From Clostridium rectalis (GTDB lineage: Bacteria; Bacillota; Clostridia; Clostridiales; Clostridiaceae), in assembly GCF_900626095.1 (NCBI RefSeq), contig NZ_UYZZ01000001.1, forward strand, positions 496,001 to 560,000: a stretch of DNA of 64,000 nucleotides, in the 5' to 3' direction. How positions within the stretch are numbered: the stretch's first letter is position 1; each line of letters begins with the position of its first letter. The notes under the pieces are model-generated. The model was given only the letters and a program-made list of their open reading frames with translations, made no database searches and was not told where the DNA came from. Positions 17,510-25,663 of the stretch are shown here, piece by piece. The position numbers were made by a program, and so were the translations under genes.

Positions 17510-19249
17510 ATGAAAAGTAAAAAATTATTAGCTACAGTCTTAAGTGCTGTAATCACATTATCAACGGTCTCCGTAGTTTCTGCTGCACCTATAGGTAAAG
17601 AAAGTAGAAAAGAACCAAAAACTACAACAATATATTGGGAAAAGAGTAAACAAAACACTAAAAGAGCTACTACAGGTATAACACAAAAAAAATTTAAAAA
17701 TTCTGATGAAATAAGAAAATTTTTTGAGAAAAATATTTCAAAATTTGGTGTAAAAAAAGGATCTCTTAAAAACACCAAAGCTGTAAAAGATGATAAAGGT
17801 AATACTCATTATCATATGCTCCATGAAATAGAGGGTATACCTGTTTATTATGGAAGAATCGTTTTCACAACTGGAAAAGACTCATCTATGAATTCTATAA
17901 ATGGTAGAATAGATACAGCTTTTGAAAATGGAAATTGGAAAAATAAAGTCAAATTATCAAAGGATATTGCTATAGAAAAAGCTAAAGACAGTGTAAAATA
18001 TGATAATTTATCTAAATCAAATGCAGATTTATATTTGTACAATTTTGAAGGTGAACCATATGTAGTTTATTTAGTAAATTTGGTTACTAATGATGGTGAT
18101 TGGAATATTTTTGTTGACTCTGAAAATGGTTCTATAGTAAATAAATTCAATAACACCCCTACTCTAATTAATAATAAAGATGAAAAATTACCCAATGCTG
18201 AAGAAATTAAAAAAGGTTCTGAAAAATATACTAATATAAATAGTGTGACTAATGTTAATGGAGAAAAAACTAAAGGAAAAGGGAAAACTAGTTTAAATGG
18301 TATAGTAGATATTGATTTAACTTATAAAGATGGAAAATATTATTTGAAAGATAGCACTAAAAATATTTATTGTTATGATATAAATAATAGCTGGGCATGT
18401 TTGTATAATTTTTCTAAATCTTATATACTAAGACGTTCAAATCTTGTAGAAAATAATAATTCTAATTTCACAGATGACAGTTTAGTTACAGCTGTAGATG
18501 CCTATGTAAACCTATCTAAAACTTATGATTATTATAAAGAAAAGTTTAATCGTGATAGTATTGATAATAATGGTATGAACGTTGAAGGATTTATTCATGC
18601 AGGAGAAAAATATAATAATGCTTTTTGGAGAGATGACCTTGGAGCTATGTTTTTTGGTGATGGTGATGGCAAATTATTTTCATCTCTTTCAAAATCCTTA
18701 GATGTAGTAGGTCATGAAGTAAGTCATGGTATAACTAGTAAAGAATCCAAACTAAAATATGAAAATGAATCTGGTGCTTTAAATGAAGCATTTTCTGATA
18801 TTATAGGAGTGGCTATTGATGGTAAAAACTTTGAAATAGGAGAAGAATGCTATACTCCCAATATTCCTGGAGATACAATGAGAGATATGAAGGATCCATC
18901 TAGAGGAAATCAACCAGCTCATATGAAAGATTTTAAATATCTTCCTAATGATAAAGATAACGATTGGGGTGGAGTTCATACAAATTCAGGTATTATAAAT
19001 CATGCTGCTTATCTAATTGCAGATGGGATAGAAAAATCTGGTGAGTCAAATGGCAAAGATATAATGGCAAAATTATTTTATAGAGCTAATTGTTATAAAT
19101 GGGATGAAACAACAAATTTTGCTAAATGCAGAAATGATGTAGTTCAAATTACAAAAGAACTTTATGGTGATAATAGTAAAGAGTTAAAAATTGTTGAAGA
19201 TGCATTTGATAAAGTTGGAATAACTGCAACACCTCAGTTACCATTATAA
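17510..19249 (+). CDS. secreted thermolysin-like neutral metalloprotease (M4)
   Basis: 579 residues. A signal peptide (residues 1-27: KKLLATVLSAVITLSTVSVVSA) is followed by a propeptide with an FTP-type segment (~50-110) and a PepSY-like segment (~115-205). The mature catalytic domain starts near residue 245. The zinc motif HEVSH is at residues 402-406, with the third ligand in GALNEAFSD about 20 residues later; the C-terminal helical half carries GGVHTNSGIINHAAY with the catalytic His. It is an extracellular protease that needs zinc and matures by autocleavage. The start follows TAGGGGGTAACAATTT. Upstream lie a promoter and a phased repeat array; downstream is a propeptide-only paralogue. 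Length is a little over the usual 550. Confidence 0.96.
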   Translation: MKSKKLLATVLSAVITLSTVSVVSAAPIGKESRKEPKTTTIYWEKSKQNTKRATTGITQKKFKNSDEIRKFFEKNISKFGVKKGSLKNTKAVKDDKGNTHYHMLHEIEGIPVYYGRIVFTTGKDSSMNSINGRIDTAFENGNWKNKVKLSKDIAIEKAKDSVKYDNLSKSNADLYLYNFEGEPYVVYLVNLVTNDGDWNIFVDSENGSIVNKFNNTPTLINNKDEKLPNAEEIKKGSEKYTNINSVTNVNGEKTKGKGKTSLNGIVDIDLTYKDGKYYLKDSTKNIYCYDINNSWACLYNFSKSYILRRSNLVENNNSNFTDDSLVTAVDAYVNLSKTYDYYKEKFNRDSIDNNGMNVEGFIHAGEKYNNAFWRDDLGAMFFGDGDGKLFSSLSKSLDVVGHEVSHGITSKESKLKYENESGALNEAFSDIIGVAIDGKNFEIGEECYTPNIPGDTMRDMKDPSRGNQPAHMKDFKYLPNDKDNDWGGVHTNSGIINHAAYLIADGIEKSGESNGKDIMAKLFYRANCYKWDETTNFAKCRNDVVQITKELYGDNSKELKIVEDAFDKVGITATPQLPL

Positions 19250-19302
19250 TAACAACCCTATAAAATCTATAAAAATATTTATATAAAAAAGTAAATTTAA
19301 AT

Positions 19303-19347
19303 AAATAAGATGATCTCTTACTTGTATAGAGATCATCTTATTTATAT
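19303..19347 (+). terminator. neutral protease terminator
   Basis: A perfect 16-bp stem (19303-19318 with 19328-19343) and a 9-base loop lie 54 bases after the protease stop. The arm ends in TTATTTATAT. Confidence 0.85.
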
Positions 19348-19427
19348 ATAATAATTATATGCTTTATTAGTTTAAACTATAGAATAACTATATAAATAAT
19401 GTATATTATATTAGGGGATGATAATTT

Positions 19428-20111
19428 ATGAAAATGAACAAAATATTAACTATATTTTTGAGCACTATTCTGACAATGTTACCAGCCTCCACAGTTTATG
19501 GGGAAGGATCTGTGGAGGAAAAAAATAAAAAACAGTTTAAAATTATAACAATATTTTGGGAAAAAAGTAAACATAACAATAATAAAGCAACTACTAATAT
19601 AGCTTTAAAAAAATTTAATAGTTTTGAAGAAATAAATGAATTTTTTATAGAAAATATTTCGAAGTTCGGTTTAAAAAAAGGATCTCTTAAAAGTACAAAG
19701 ACATTAAAAGATGAAAAAGATAGAACTTTCTATCACACAATTTATCAGATAGATAATATACCTGTTTACTATGGAAGAATAGTTTTTACTACTGAAAAAG
19801 ATTGTACTATGAGCTCTATAAGCGGTAGAGTAGACACTTCATTTGAAAATGGAAATTGGGGAGACAAAATTAAGGTTTCAAAAAATATTGTTATAAAAAA
19901 AGCTAAAGACTGTGTGGAATATGAAAATATCTATAAATCAAAGGCGGACTTATTTTTATATAATTTTCAAGGAAATCCCTATGTAGTTTATTTAGTTGAT
20001 TTAATTACAAATACTGGGGAGTGGAATGTTTTTGTTAATGCTGAAAATGGATCTATAATAAATAAATTTAATAATACTCCTACTATAACTAAAATTAACA
20101 AAGAAAGTTAG
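19428..20111 (+). CDS. stand-alone M4 protease propeptide paralogue
   Basis: 227 residues aligning from end to end with the first ~225 residues of the protease at 17510: signal peptide, ITIFWEKSKHNNN, FTP-type part (ENISKFGLKKGSLKSTKTLK), IPVYYGRIVFTTEKD, and the PepSY-like part ending ENGSIINKFNNTPTI. It then stops at KINKES. No catalytic domain follows; only about 80 bases separate it from the next gene. The frame is intact, the signal peptide is preserved and an AGGGGATGATAATTT ribosome site precedes the ATG. It may therefore be an active exported propeptide that inhibits or chaperones the protease in trans, or a truncated duplicate not yet decayed. Confidence 0.8.
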   Translation: MKMNKILTIFLSTILTMLPASTVYGEGSVEEKNKKQFKIITIFWEKSKHNNNKATTNIALKKFNSFEEINEFFIENISKFGLKKGSLKSTKTLKDEKDRTFYHTIYQIDNIPVYYGRIVFTTEKDCTMSSISGRVDTSFENGNWGDKIKVSKNIVIKKAKDCVEYENIYKSKADLFLYNFQGNPYVVYLVDLITNTGEWNVFVNAENGSIINKFNNTPTITKINKES

Positions 20112-20166
20112 TTAATACTAAAAGTGAATATCATAATATTAACAAATTTTTATGATGTATAATTAT

Positions 20167-20211
20167 AAAAAGATTAGCAATATAAAGATATTTTATCTAG
20201 CTAATCTTTTT
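20167..20211. terminator. bidirectional terminator
   Basis: A 12-bp stem, AAAAAGATTAGC (20167-20178) with GCTAATCTTTTT (20200-20211), separates the propeptide gene and the convergent MFS gene and has A/T runs on both sides. It overlaps the last codons of the MFS gene. Confidence 0.75.
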
Positions 20212-21425
20212 GATTTTATATTTTTAGCTATAAGTATAATGATTAATGAGAATAGTCCTGTTAATAAACCACAAACTAAAAATCCAATAGTAACGCCTAA
20301 AGAGTTTGTTACACTGCCTGCGAAAAGATTTCCTATTGGGGTTGTACCAGCATTTAAAAGGGTATAAAAACTCATTACCCTACCTCTATATTCATCACTA
20401 GAATTTAATTGTATAGTTGAATTGGCGGTATTTAAAAATCTTAAATTGAAAAATCCTAAAAAGCAAAGTAAAATCATATCAATATAGTAGTTATTTGCGA
20501 TACCTAATAGTATTAAAAATATACTTGAAAGTAAGGCACTATAAATTATTACAGATTTTTTGGGGCTATTTTTACTGTTTTTTGCTGTGGTAATAGCTCC
20601 TAATAATGAACCTAACCCCATGGCGGATAAGAGGAAGCTATAACCTTTTTCAGACTGATTAAGTACGGTTTTCGCTAAAACGGGAATCATTATGTCATTG
20701 TTCATGGCAAATGTACAAACGGCTCCCATAATTAGCATAACTGTAAATATATTCTTATTATTTATTACATATAAATAGCCTGTTTTTATATTATTAAATA
20801 TGTTCATATTTTTTATATTAGTGCTAGGTAGACCTTCCTCCGTTATTTTTAATAGTCCCATAATTACAGCTAAAAAGCTTATAGTGTTTATAAGAAAGCA
20901 TATATTCATACCTAAAGTATACATAATAAAACCAGATATAGCGGGACCAATTATTCTTGCTAAATTAAATATCATAGAATTTAGCCCTATAGCATTTATT
21001 AAGTGATTCTTTCCTACTAAGGATATAAAGAAGGATTGTCTAGCTGGCATATCAAATGTATTGGCTATACCTGAAATTAAAGCTAGTATTAAAACATGCC
21101 AGTATTCTATTTTATTACTCCAGACTAATATAGTGAGAAGTAAGGATTGAAACATCAATATCATTTGAGCGGTTATTATTATTTTCTTTTTAGGTAACTT
21201 GTCTATTAATACACCAGCAAATAATGATAATAGTAACATAGGCGTAAACTGAAATACTCCTACTAAACCAAGTAAAAAAGAAGATTTAGTTAAAGAATAT
21301 ACTAACCATGCTTGGGCAGTTTTTTGCATCCAAGTACCTATTAATGATATGCATTGGCCAAACCAAAAATATCTAAAATTTTTGTGGGTTAATGCAGGAA
21401 AAGTATTTTTAAAATAGCTATGCAT
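20193..21425 (-). CDS. MFS exporter (EntS/MFS_3-like)
   Basis: 410 residues with about 12 membrane helices. FRYFWFGQCISLIGTWMQ at the start, the loop-2 motif GVLIDKLPKKKII (residues ~68-80) and EYRGRVMSFYTL in the second half are typical of the MFS_3/transmembrane effector group that exports siderophores or drugs. The substrate is unknown. It is a single gene on the minus strand with no regulator beside it. Length is normal. Confidence 0.88.
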   Translation of the reverse strand: MHSYFKNTFPALTHKNFRYFWFGQCISLIGTWMQKTAQAWLVYSLTKSSFLLGLVGVFQFTPMLLLSLFAGVLIDKLPKKKIIITAQMILMFQSLLLTILVWSNKIEYWHVLILALISGIANTFDMPARQSFFISLVGKNHLINAIGLNSMIFNLARIIGPAISGFIMYTLGMNICFLINTISFLAVIMGLLKITEEGLPSTNIKNMNIFNNIKTGYLYVINNKNIFTVMLIMGAVCTFAMNNDIMIPVLAKTVLNQSEKGYSFLLSAMGLGSLLGAITTAKNSKNSPKKSVIIYSALLSSIFLILLGIANNYYIDMILLCFLGFFNLRFLNTANSTIQLNSSDEYRGRVMSFYTLLNAGTTPIGNLFAGSVTNSLGVTIGFLVCGLLTGLFSLIIILIAKNIKSKRLAR

Positions 21426-21490
21426 ATTATATCTACCTCACTAACGATTCAATACAAACATTGTAACATAATTTTTATAGTATAAAAAAT

Positions 21491-21518
21491 ACTAGACCAG
21501 CTATATTACTGGTCTAGC
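21491..21518 (-). terminator. SASP gene terminator
   Basis: A perfect 9-bp stem CTAGACCAG/CTGGTCTAG (21492-21500 and 21509-21517) is followed on the minus strand by TATTTTTTATA. It lies 7 bases after the SASP stop. Confidence 0.85.
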
Positions 21519-21523
21519 ATCTA

Positions 21524-21724
21524 TTATAGATTTCTTTCGTAAGCTTCTACCATTCTTCTAACCATTTCTCCACCTACTGAACCATTCTGACGAGAAGTTA
21601 AATTTCCTTTATCTACGGTGTCGTAATTTGTTATTCCTAATTCGTTAGCTACCTCCATTTTAAATCTGTTCAAACCATTTTTTGCTTCTGGAACTATTAA
21701 TTTATTTGAACTATAATTTGCCAT
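21524..21724 (-). CDS. alpha/beta-type small acid-soluble spore protein
   Basis: 66 residues. It has both SASP signatures: KMEVANELGI with the germination-protease (GPR) cleavage site, and SRQNGSVGGEMVRRMVEAYE. It coats and protects DNA in the dormant spore and is degraded during germination. The gene has a strong TAGGAGGAATGCATT ribosome site. It should be transcribed by sigma-G in the forespore; a clear sigma-G promoter was not placed. Length is standard. Confidence 0.97.
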   Translation of the reverse strand: MANYSSNKLIVPEAKNGLNRFKMEVANELGITNYDTVDKGNLTSRQNGSVGGEMVRRMVEAYERNL

Positions 21725-22022
21725 AATGCATTCCTCCTAATTATAATTTATTTGAATTTTGTTTCACTATAAGTATTTGCATATATCAACTTTTATATGA
21801 TATTAAATTGGAGGAAAAAAAGTATATTAAATGTTTAATTATAATTTATTTACATTTTATAAATATTTAGTAAATAAAAGTGTTATGGATATAAAGGTAT
21901 CTAAATAAAGCTTTTATTGTTTACATAAAAGAACATTTCTCTATTTATATAAAAAGTAGAATTATAGGTTTTAAAACAAAGAAGATGATATGCTTTTAGG
22001 CTTATTTTTAAAATTAGGATAT

Positions 22023-22063
22023 AAAACCCAAATAATTAATATTGTCAGTTATTCGGGTTTTTA
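22023..22063 (+). terminator. orphan terminator-like hairpin
   Basis: Arms 22023-22035 and 22049-22061 (AAAACCC...GGGTTTT core) are followed by TTAC. No plus-strand gene lies upstream: the 21725-22022 stretch has no supported coding sequence. It may end a small RNA or an unrecognised short transcript. Confidence 0.45.
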
Positions 22064-22102
22064 CATTAATAAAATTAAATTTTACATAAAAGAAAGAAAG
22101 AG

Positions 22103-22138
22103 CCCTCCTTTTGTTGTAGTAAAAAAACGAAAGGAGGG
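22103..22138 (+). promoter_or_regulatory. hairpin that sequesters the Spo0E ribosome binding site
   Basis: CCCTCCTTT (22103-22111) pairs perfectly with AAAGGAGGG (22130-22138), which is the whole Shine-Dalgarno of the next gene (ATG 22144). An outer G-C pair and inner T-G/C-G positions can extend it. No T-run follows, so it is not a terminator. It should keep translation off until opened. Confidence 0.7.
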
Positions 22139-22143
22139 ATAGT

Positions 22144-22305
22144 ATGGAGGAACTAATAAAGAAAATAGAAGAAGTTAGACAGGCTATGTATAAGCTTTTG
22201 GAAGAAAAAGATATATTAGATCCAGAAGTAGTAGCTTTAAGTCAATTTCTTGATGACATTTTAAACGAATACAACAATCTCTTAAAAAAATCTTATAAAG
22301 AGTAG
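22144..22305 (+). CDS. Spo0E-like aspartyl-phosphate phosphatase
   Basis: 53 residues, MEELIKKIEEVRQAMYKLLE followed by the family motif LSQFLDDILNEY (SQxLD). This is the two-helix hairpin of Spo0E-type phosphatases, which dephosphorylate Spo0A~P and so delay sporulation. Its ribosome site AAAGGAGGG is locked in the hairpin at 22103-22138. It has its own terminator at 22319. Length is typical (50-60). It is followed by a 41-residue ORF and an UppS-like gene. Confidence 0.85.
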   Translation: MEELIKKIEEVRQAMYKLLEEKDILDPEVVALSQFLDDILNEYNNLLKKSYKE

Positions 22306-22318
22306 GTATAGCAAGAAT

Positions 22319-22347
22319 GGGAGAATAGATATATTCTCCCTATTTTT
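22319..22347 (+). terminator. Spo0E-like gene terminator
   Basis: A perfect 9-bp stem GGGAGAATA/TATTCTCCC (22319-22327 and 22332-22340) is followed by TATTTTT. Confidence 0.85.
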
Positions 22348-22422
22348 CAACTAATTATTTAATATACTAATGAATAAAACTTTTTTCTAAGGGAAAAATG
22401 TTTTTAGAAAGGAGTGTTTAAA

Positions 22423-22548
22423 ATGGATAATGATGAAAAAAAATTATTGCAAGAGATTAAAAATGAGTTAATTGAAATGAGGGAAGTTCTTGATGAAGTA
22501 AATCGAAAAGCAGCCAATGGAGACTATACTTATAGAGAAGAGGATTAA
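22423..22548 (+). CDS. 41-residue hypothetical protein
   Basis: ATG 22423 behind AAAGGAGTGTTTAAA encodes a charged helix, KKLLQEIKNELIEMREVLDE, and a tail ending GDYTYREED. Good ribosome site, a coiled-coil-like heptad pattern and an acidic end. The stop is 26 bases before the UppS-like start, so the two are probably cotranscribed. Family not recognised. Confidence 0.55.
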   Translation: MDNDEKKLLQEIKNELIEMREVLDEVNRKAANGDYTYREED

Positions 22549-22573
22549 AAAAATCTGTTTATGGGAGTGTATT

Positions 22574-23233
22574 ATGAAAAATATAAGTTTTAAGAGGTTA
22601 CCTAAACATATAGGGATAATTCCTGATGGAAATAGAAGATGGGCACAGAAACAAGGATTTGAAAAGAAAAATGGATATAAATATGGTATTGAGCCAGGGG
22701 TACAATTATTTGATACTTGTTCAAAGCTTGGAATAGATGAATTGACATTTTATGGGTTTACAAAAGACAACTGTAAAAGACCTTCGGAACAAACGGAGGA
22801 ATTTAGGAAAGCTTGTGTTGAATCTGTAATGAAATTAACAGAAAAAAATTGTGAGATTTTAGTCGTGGGAGATACAAGCTCTCCTTTATTTCCAAAAGAG
22901 CTAGTTCCTTTTACCACTAGAAAAATTTTTGGAAAAGGAGGAACAAAAGCAAATTTTTTAATTAATTATGGATGGCAGTGGGATATATTTAAATATAAAA
23001 AAAATCAAGTAGATAATAAAAAACTAACCAATAATATAGCTTCCGCCGATATATCTAGAATTGATTTAATAATAAGATGGGGTAGTAGAAGAAGATTAAG
23101 TGGTTTTTTACCAATTCAATCAGTATATTCGGATTTTTACATAGTAAAAGAATTGTGGCCAGAGTTTAATATGGAACAATTATACGAGGCATTAAAGTGG
23201 TATGATAATCAAGATGTTACGTTGGGTGGGTGA
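22574..23233 (+). CDS. divergent undecaprenyl diphosphate synthase-like cis-prenyltransferase
   Basis: 219 residues from ATG 22574 (GGGAG site at 22563-22567); the in-frame ATG at 22517 lies inside the previous ORF and lacks a site. HIGIIPDGNRRWA (motif I, catalytic Asp) and DLIIRWGSRRRLSGFLP at the position of motif V identify the cis-prenyl transferase fold. In classical UppS, motif V is RT(S/G)GExRxSNF; here the Mg-binding Glu is replaced (WGSRRR) and ENW of motif III reads DNC. It may therefore be a paralogue with another product length or role. The housekeeping uppS is usually next to cdsA, not seen here. Confidence 0.75.
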   Translation: MKNISFKRLPKHIGIIPDGNRRWAQKQGFEKKNGYKYGIEPGVQLFDTCSKLGIDELTFYGFTKDNCKRPSEQTEEFRKACVESVMKLTEKNCEILVVGDTSSPLFPKELVPFTTRKIFGKGGTKANFLINYGWQWDIFKYKKNQVDNKKLTNNIASADISRIDLIIRWGSRRRLSGFLPIQSVYSDFYIVKELWPEFNMEQLYEALKWYDNQDVTLGG

Positions 23234-23254
23234 TGTACAGAGGAGTGTACTAGA

Positions 23255-24298
23255 TTGTATAAAAGAATACTAAAGAGTTTAATAATAATAAATCTTGTAT
23301 TAATAACAATTATATTTTTAAATAAAATAACTTTTACAAAAAAATTATTGAATTTTATATTAAAGGATTTTTTAGTGCCAATTTTAATATCTATTTTTTT
23401 TGCATATATAATAAAACCCATTAATAAAGTATTTAAAAGTAAGGGGTTTACAAATGGTAAAGCTGCGGTTTTATCATTAATTTTTTTTATATTTATAATA
23501 ACAGGTATATTTTCATGGCTAGGAAAATATATAGTTGAACAATTTAATGGAATAATTACTGAATTTATAAATATAATAGGAAATCAAAATTCTGTGGACG
23601 AAATATTAAAGGAAATAGGACAATATACTAATTTAAATGTAAAAGAGATATATGTATATATTGTAGATATTATTAAAAATCATATGTATAAAATTGGTCA
23701 GGGGGTTATATTGGGTGTAACATATATACTAGACATATTTTCAAAATTACTTTTAATAGTTATAACAATTTTTTATATATTAAAAGACGGAGATAAATTC
23801 AATGAAAAAGTTGTAAATATATTTCCTATAAGATATAAAAAGGTTATAAAAAATATATTTGATCAAAGTGATGAAGTTTTATCTTGTTATGTTACTGGTC
23901 AGGCAAAAGTTGCTGTTTCATTGGCTATTATGATTTTTATTGGATATAAAACAATTAAAATGCCTAATGCATTATTTTTCTCTTTTATAACTTTTATATT
24001 AGCATTCATACCATTTATGGGCTTCTTTATTTCTATGATAATACCTGTTGTTATTGCAATTAGTATAGGATGGATTATACTTTTAAGACTTATAGCTGTA
24101 TTTATGATAGTACAAACTTTAAAAGGTAGGATAGTAGTTCCTGCAATTATGGGATATACTATGGATATACATCCTATTACAGATATATTTTTAGTCATAG
24201 GGGCGGTAGCATTAGGAGGACCTGTAGCAGCTTTTGTGGTAGTTCCAATATACTCCATAGTGAAGGTTATAATTAAAAATATTAATATATCTAGTTAA
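23255..24298 (+). CDS. AI-2E family transporter (YtvI-like)
   Basis: 347 residues with seven or eight membrane helices, the AI-2 exporter superfamily. Typical features are the N-terminal helix pair with FLVPILISIFFAYIIKPI, the long soluble amphipathic region (residues ~95-150) and GYTMDIHPITDIFLVIGAVALGG near the end. Some members export autoinducer-2, others move Na+/H+ or unknown substrates. The start is TTG 23255 behind AGAGGAG, 21 bases after the UppS-like gene, so it is likely the last gene of that transcript. Confidence 0.85.
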   Translation: MYKRILKSLIIINLVLITIIFLNKITFTKKLLNFILKDFLVPILISIFFAYIIKPINKVFKSKGFTNGKAAVLSLIFFIFIITGIFSWLGKYIVEQFNGIITEFINIIGNQNSVDEILKEIGQYTNLNVKEIYVYIVDIIKNHMYKIGQGVILGVTYILDIFSKLLLIVITIFYILKDGDKFNEKVVNIFPIRYKKVIKNIFDQSDEVLSCYVTGQAKVAVSLAIMIFIGYKTIKMPNALFFSFITFILAFIPFMGFFISMIIPVVIAISIGWIILLRLIAVFMIVQTLKGRIVVPAIMGYTMDIHPITDIFLVIGAVALGGPVAAFVVVPIYSIVKVIIKNINISS

Positions 24299-24314
24299 TT
24301 TATATTAATAATGA

Positions 24315-24340
24315 AAAAAGGTGGTTTAACCACCTTTTTA
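24315..24340. terminator. convergent terminator
   Basis: A 12-bp stem with AAAAAGGTGG and CCACCTTTTT arms lies between the AI-2E gene and the oppositely oriented alcohol dehydrogenase, overlapping the dehydrogenase's stop. It should serve both strands. Confidence 0.8.
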
Positions 24341-25501
24341 AAATGCTTTTTTGAATATAGCCAATACATCTTCTTTGTATAGTTTTTTAAAATTACCAAT
24401 AGGACCTCTGCTAACAGCTTTAGAGGCCATTTCTTCTAGTTTATTTTTGGTGATTGAAACCTGATATAAATTTTTAGGTATACCTAAAGACACAAAGAAG
24501 TCACTTGTCTTTTTTATAGATTCCTTTGCCATAGATAGTTTATTTTCAATATCAGCAATGCCCCAAACATGTTTTCCATATTCAGCAAATTTCCATGCGT
24601 TTTTTTCATCAAGTACATACTCCATCCAATGAGGAATAAGTATTCCAAGTCCTATACCATGAGTGATATCAAAAATAGCGCTTAGTTCATGCTCCATAGC
24701 GTGGGTTGCCCAATCAGTAACTTTGCCATAAGATAAAAGCTCATTTAGTGCAAGAGAAGAAGCCCACATTAAATTAGCACGAGCATCATAGTTATTTCCG
24801 TTTTCCATAGCTATAGGTGCATTATGAATACAGGTTTTTATAATTGCCTCTGAGATTCTATCTGTTATATATGTTCCTTCTGTGTTTGAAAAATATTGTT
24901 CAAATACATGACTAATTATATCTACTGTACCAGCTGCAGTTTGTTTAGCAGGTAGTGTCATAGTGTATGTTGGGTCTAATATAGAGAATTTAGGTTTCAC
25001 ATAAGGACTTGATAAGGAAAGTTTTTCTTTTGTACTCCAATTACTTATAACTGCATTTCCATTCATTTCTGATCCAGTAGCTGATAAAGTAAGGATTGTA
25101 CCTATAGGAAGTGCCTTTTTAATTATAGCTTTTCCTATACAAAAATCCCATGGACTACCATCATAATATACTCCTGCTGCTATTGCTTTACAACAATCTA
25201 TAACACTTCCCCCACCTACAGCAAGTATTATATCTACATTATTGTTTCGGCAAAGGTCTACTCCTTTTATAACGCTAGTAAGCTTAGGGTTAGGTTCTAT
25301 TCCATTTAATTCAATAAATTTTATATTATTATCACTAAAAATCTTAATTATTTCATCATAAATACCATTCTTTTTTATACTTCCTCCACCATAGGCTAAA
25401 AGGACTGTTGAACCAAATTTTTTAATACCAGATGATAAATTTTTTATCTGTCTTTTTCCAAAGTAAATTTCTGTAGGTATTGAGTATTTAAAATTTAACA
25501 T
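24338..25501 (-). CDS. iron-containing alcohol dehydrogenase (butanol dehydrogenase type)
   Basis: 387 residues. The N-terminal nucleotide-binding domain has YGGGSIKKNG and VGGGSVIDCCKA; the C-terminal helical domain has the metal-ligand segments HVFEQYF, HAMEHELSAIFDITHGIGLG (His ligands) and HVWGI. It reduces aldehydes such as butyraldehyde to alcohols with NAD(P)H at the end of fermentation. Similar to the NADPH-dependent Bdh enzymes of clostridia and to YqhD. Single gene; length typical. Confidence 0.92.
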   Translation of the reverse strand: MLNFKYSIPTEIYFGKRQIKNLSSGIKKFGSTVLLAYGGGSIKKNGIYDEIIKIFSDNNIKFIELNGIEPNPKLTSVIKGVDLCRNNNVDIILAVGGGSVIDCCKAIAAGVYYDGSPWDFCIGKAIIKKALPIGTILTLSATGSEMNGNAVISNWSTKEKLSLSSPYVKPKFSILDPTYTMTLPAKQTAAGTVDIISHVFEQYFSNTEGTYITDRISEAIIKTCIHNAPIAMENGNNYDARANLMWASSLALNELLSYGKVTDWATHAMEHELSAIFDITHGIGLGILIPHWMEYVLDEKNAWKFAEYGKHVWGIADIENKLSMAKESIKKTSDFFVSLGIPKNLYQVSITKNKLEEMASKAVSRGPIGNFKKLYKEDVLAIFKKAF

Positions 25502-25663
25502 TAAATCACCTCTATGATTATTATTTTATAGAATATATTCACCTTACATTATAACTTATATATACAAAATATAAACTAAAAAATTATAAAATACTAAAAT
25601 TTTAATGGTTACTTTCAGTTAATTATCATAGTATATATAAAGGACTATTTAGGAGTGGTAATT

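Noticed and set aside
21830-21907. 25-codon frame starting MFNYNLF
   Set aside because: The GGAGG upstream is about 17 bases away, too far, and the composition is that of AT-rich noncoding DNA.
23899-24258. 119-codon open frame opposite the AI-2E transporter gene
   Set aside because: No ribosome site and the sense protein is well supported.
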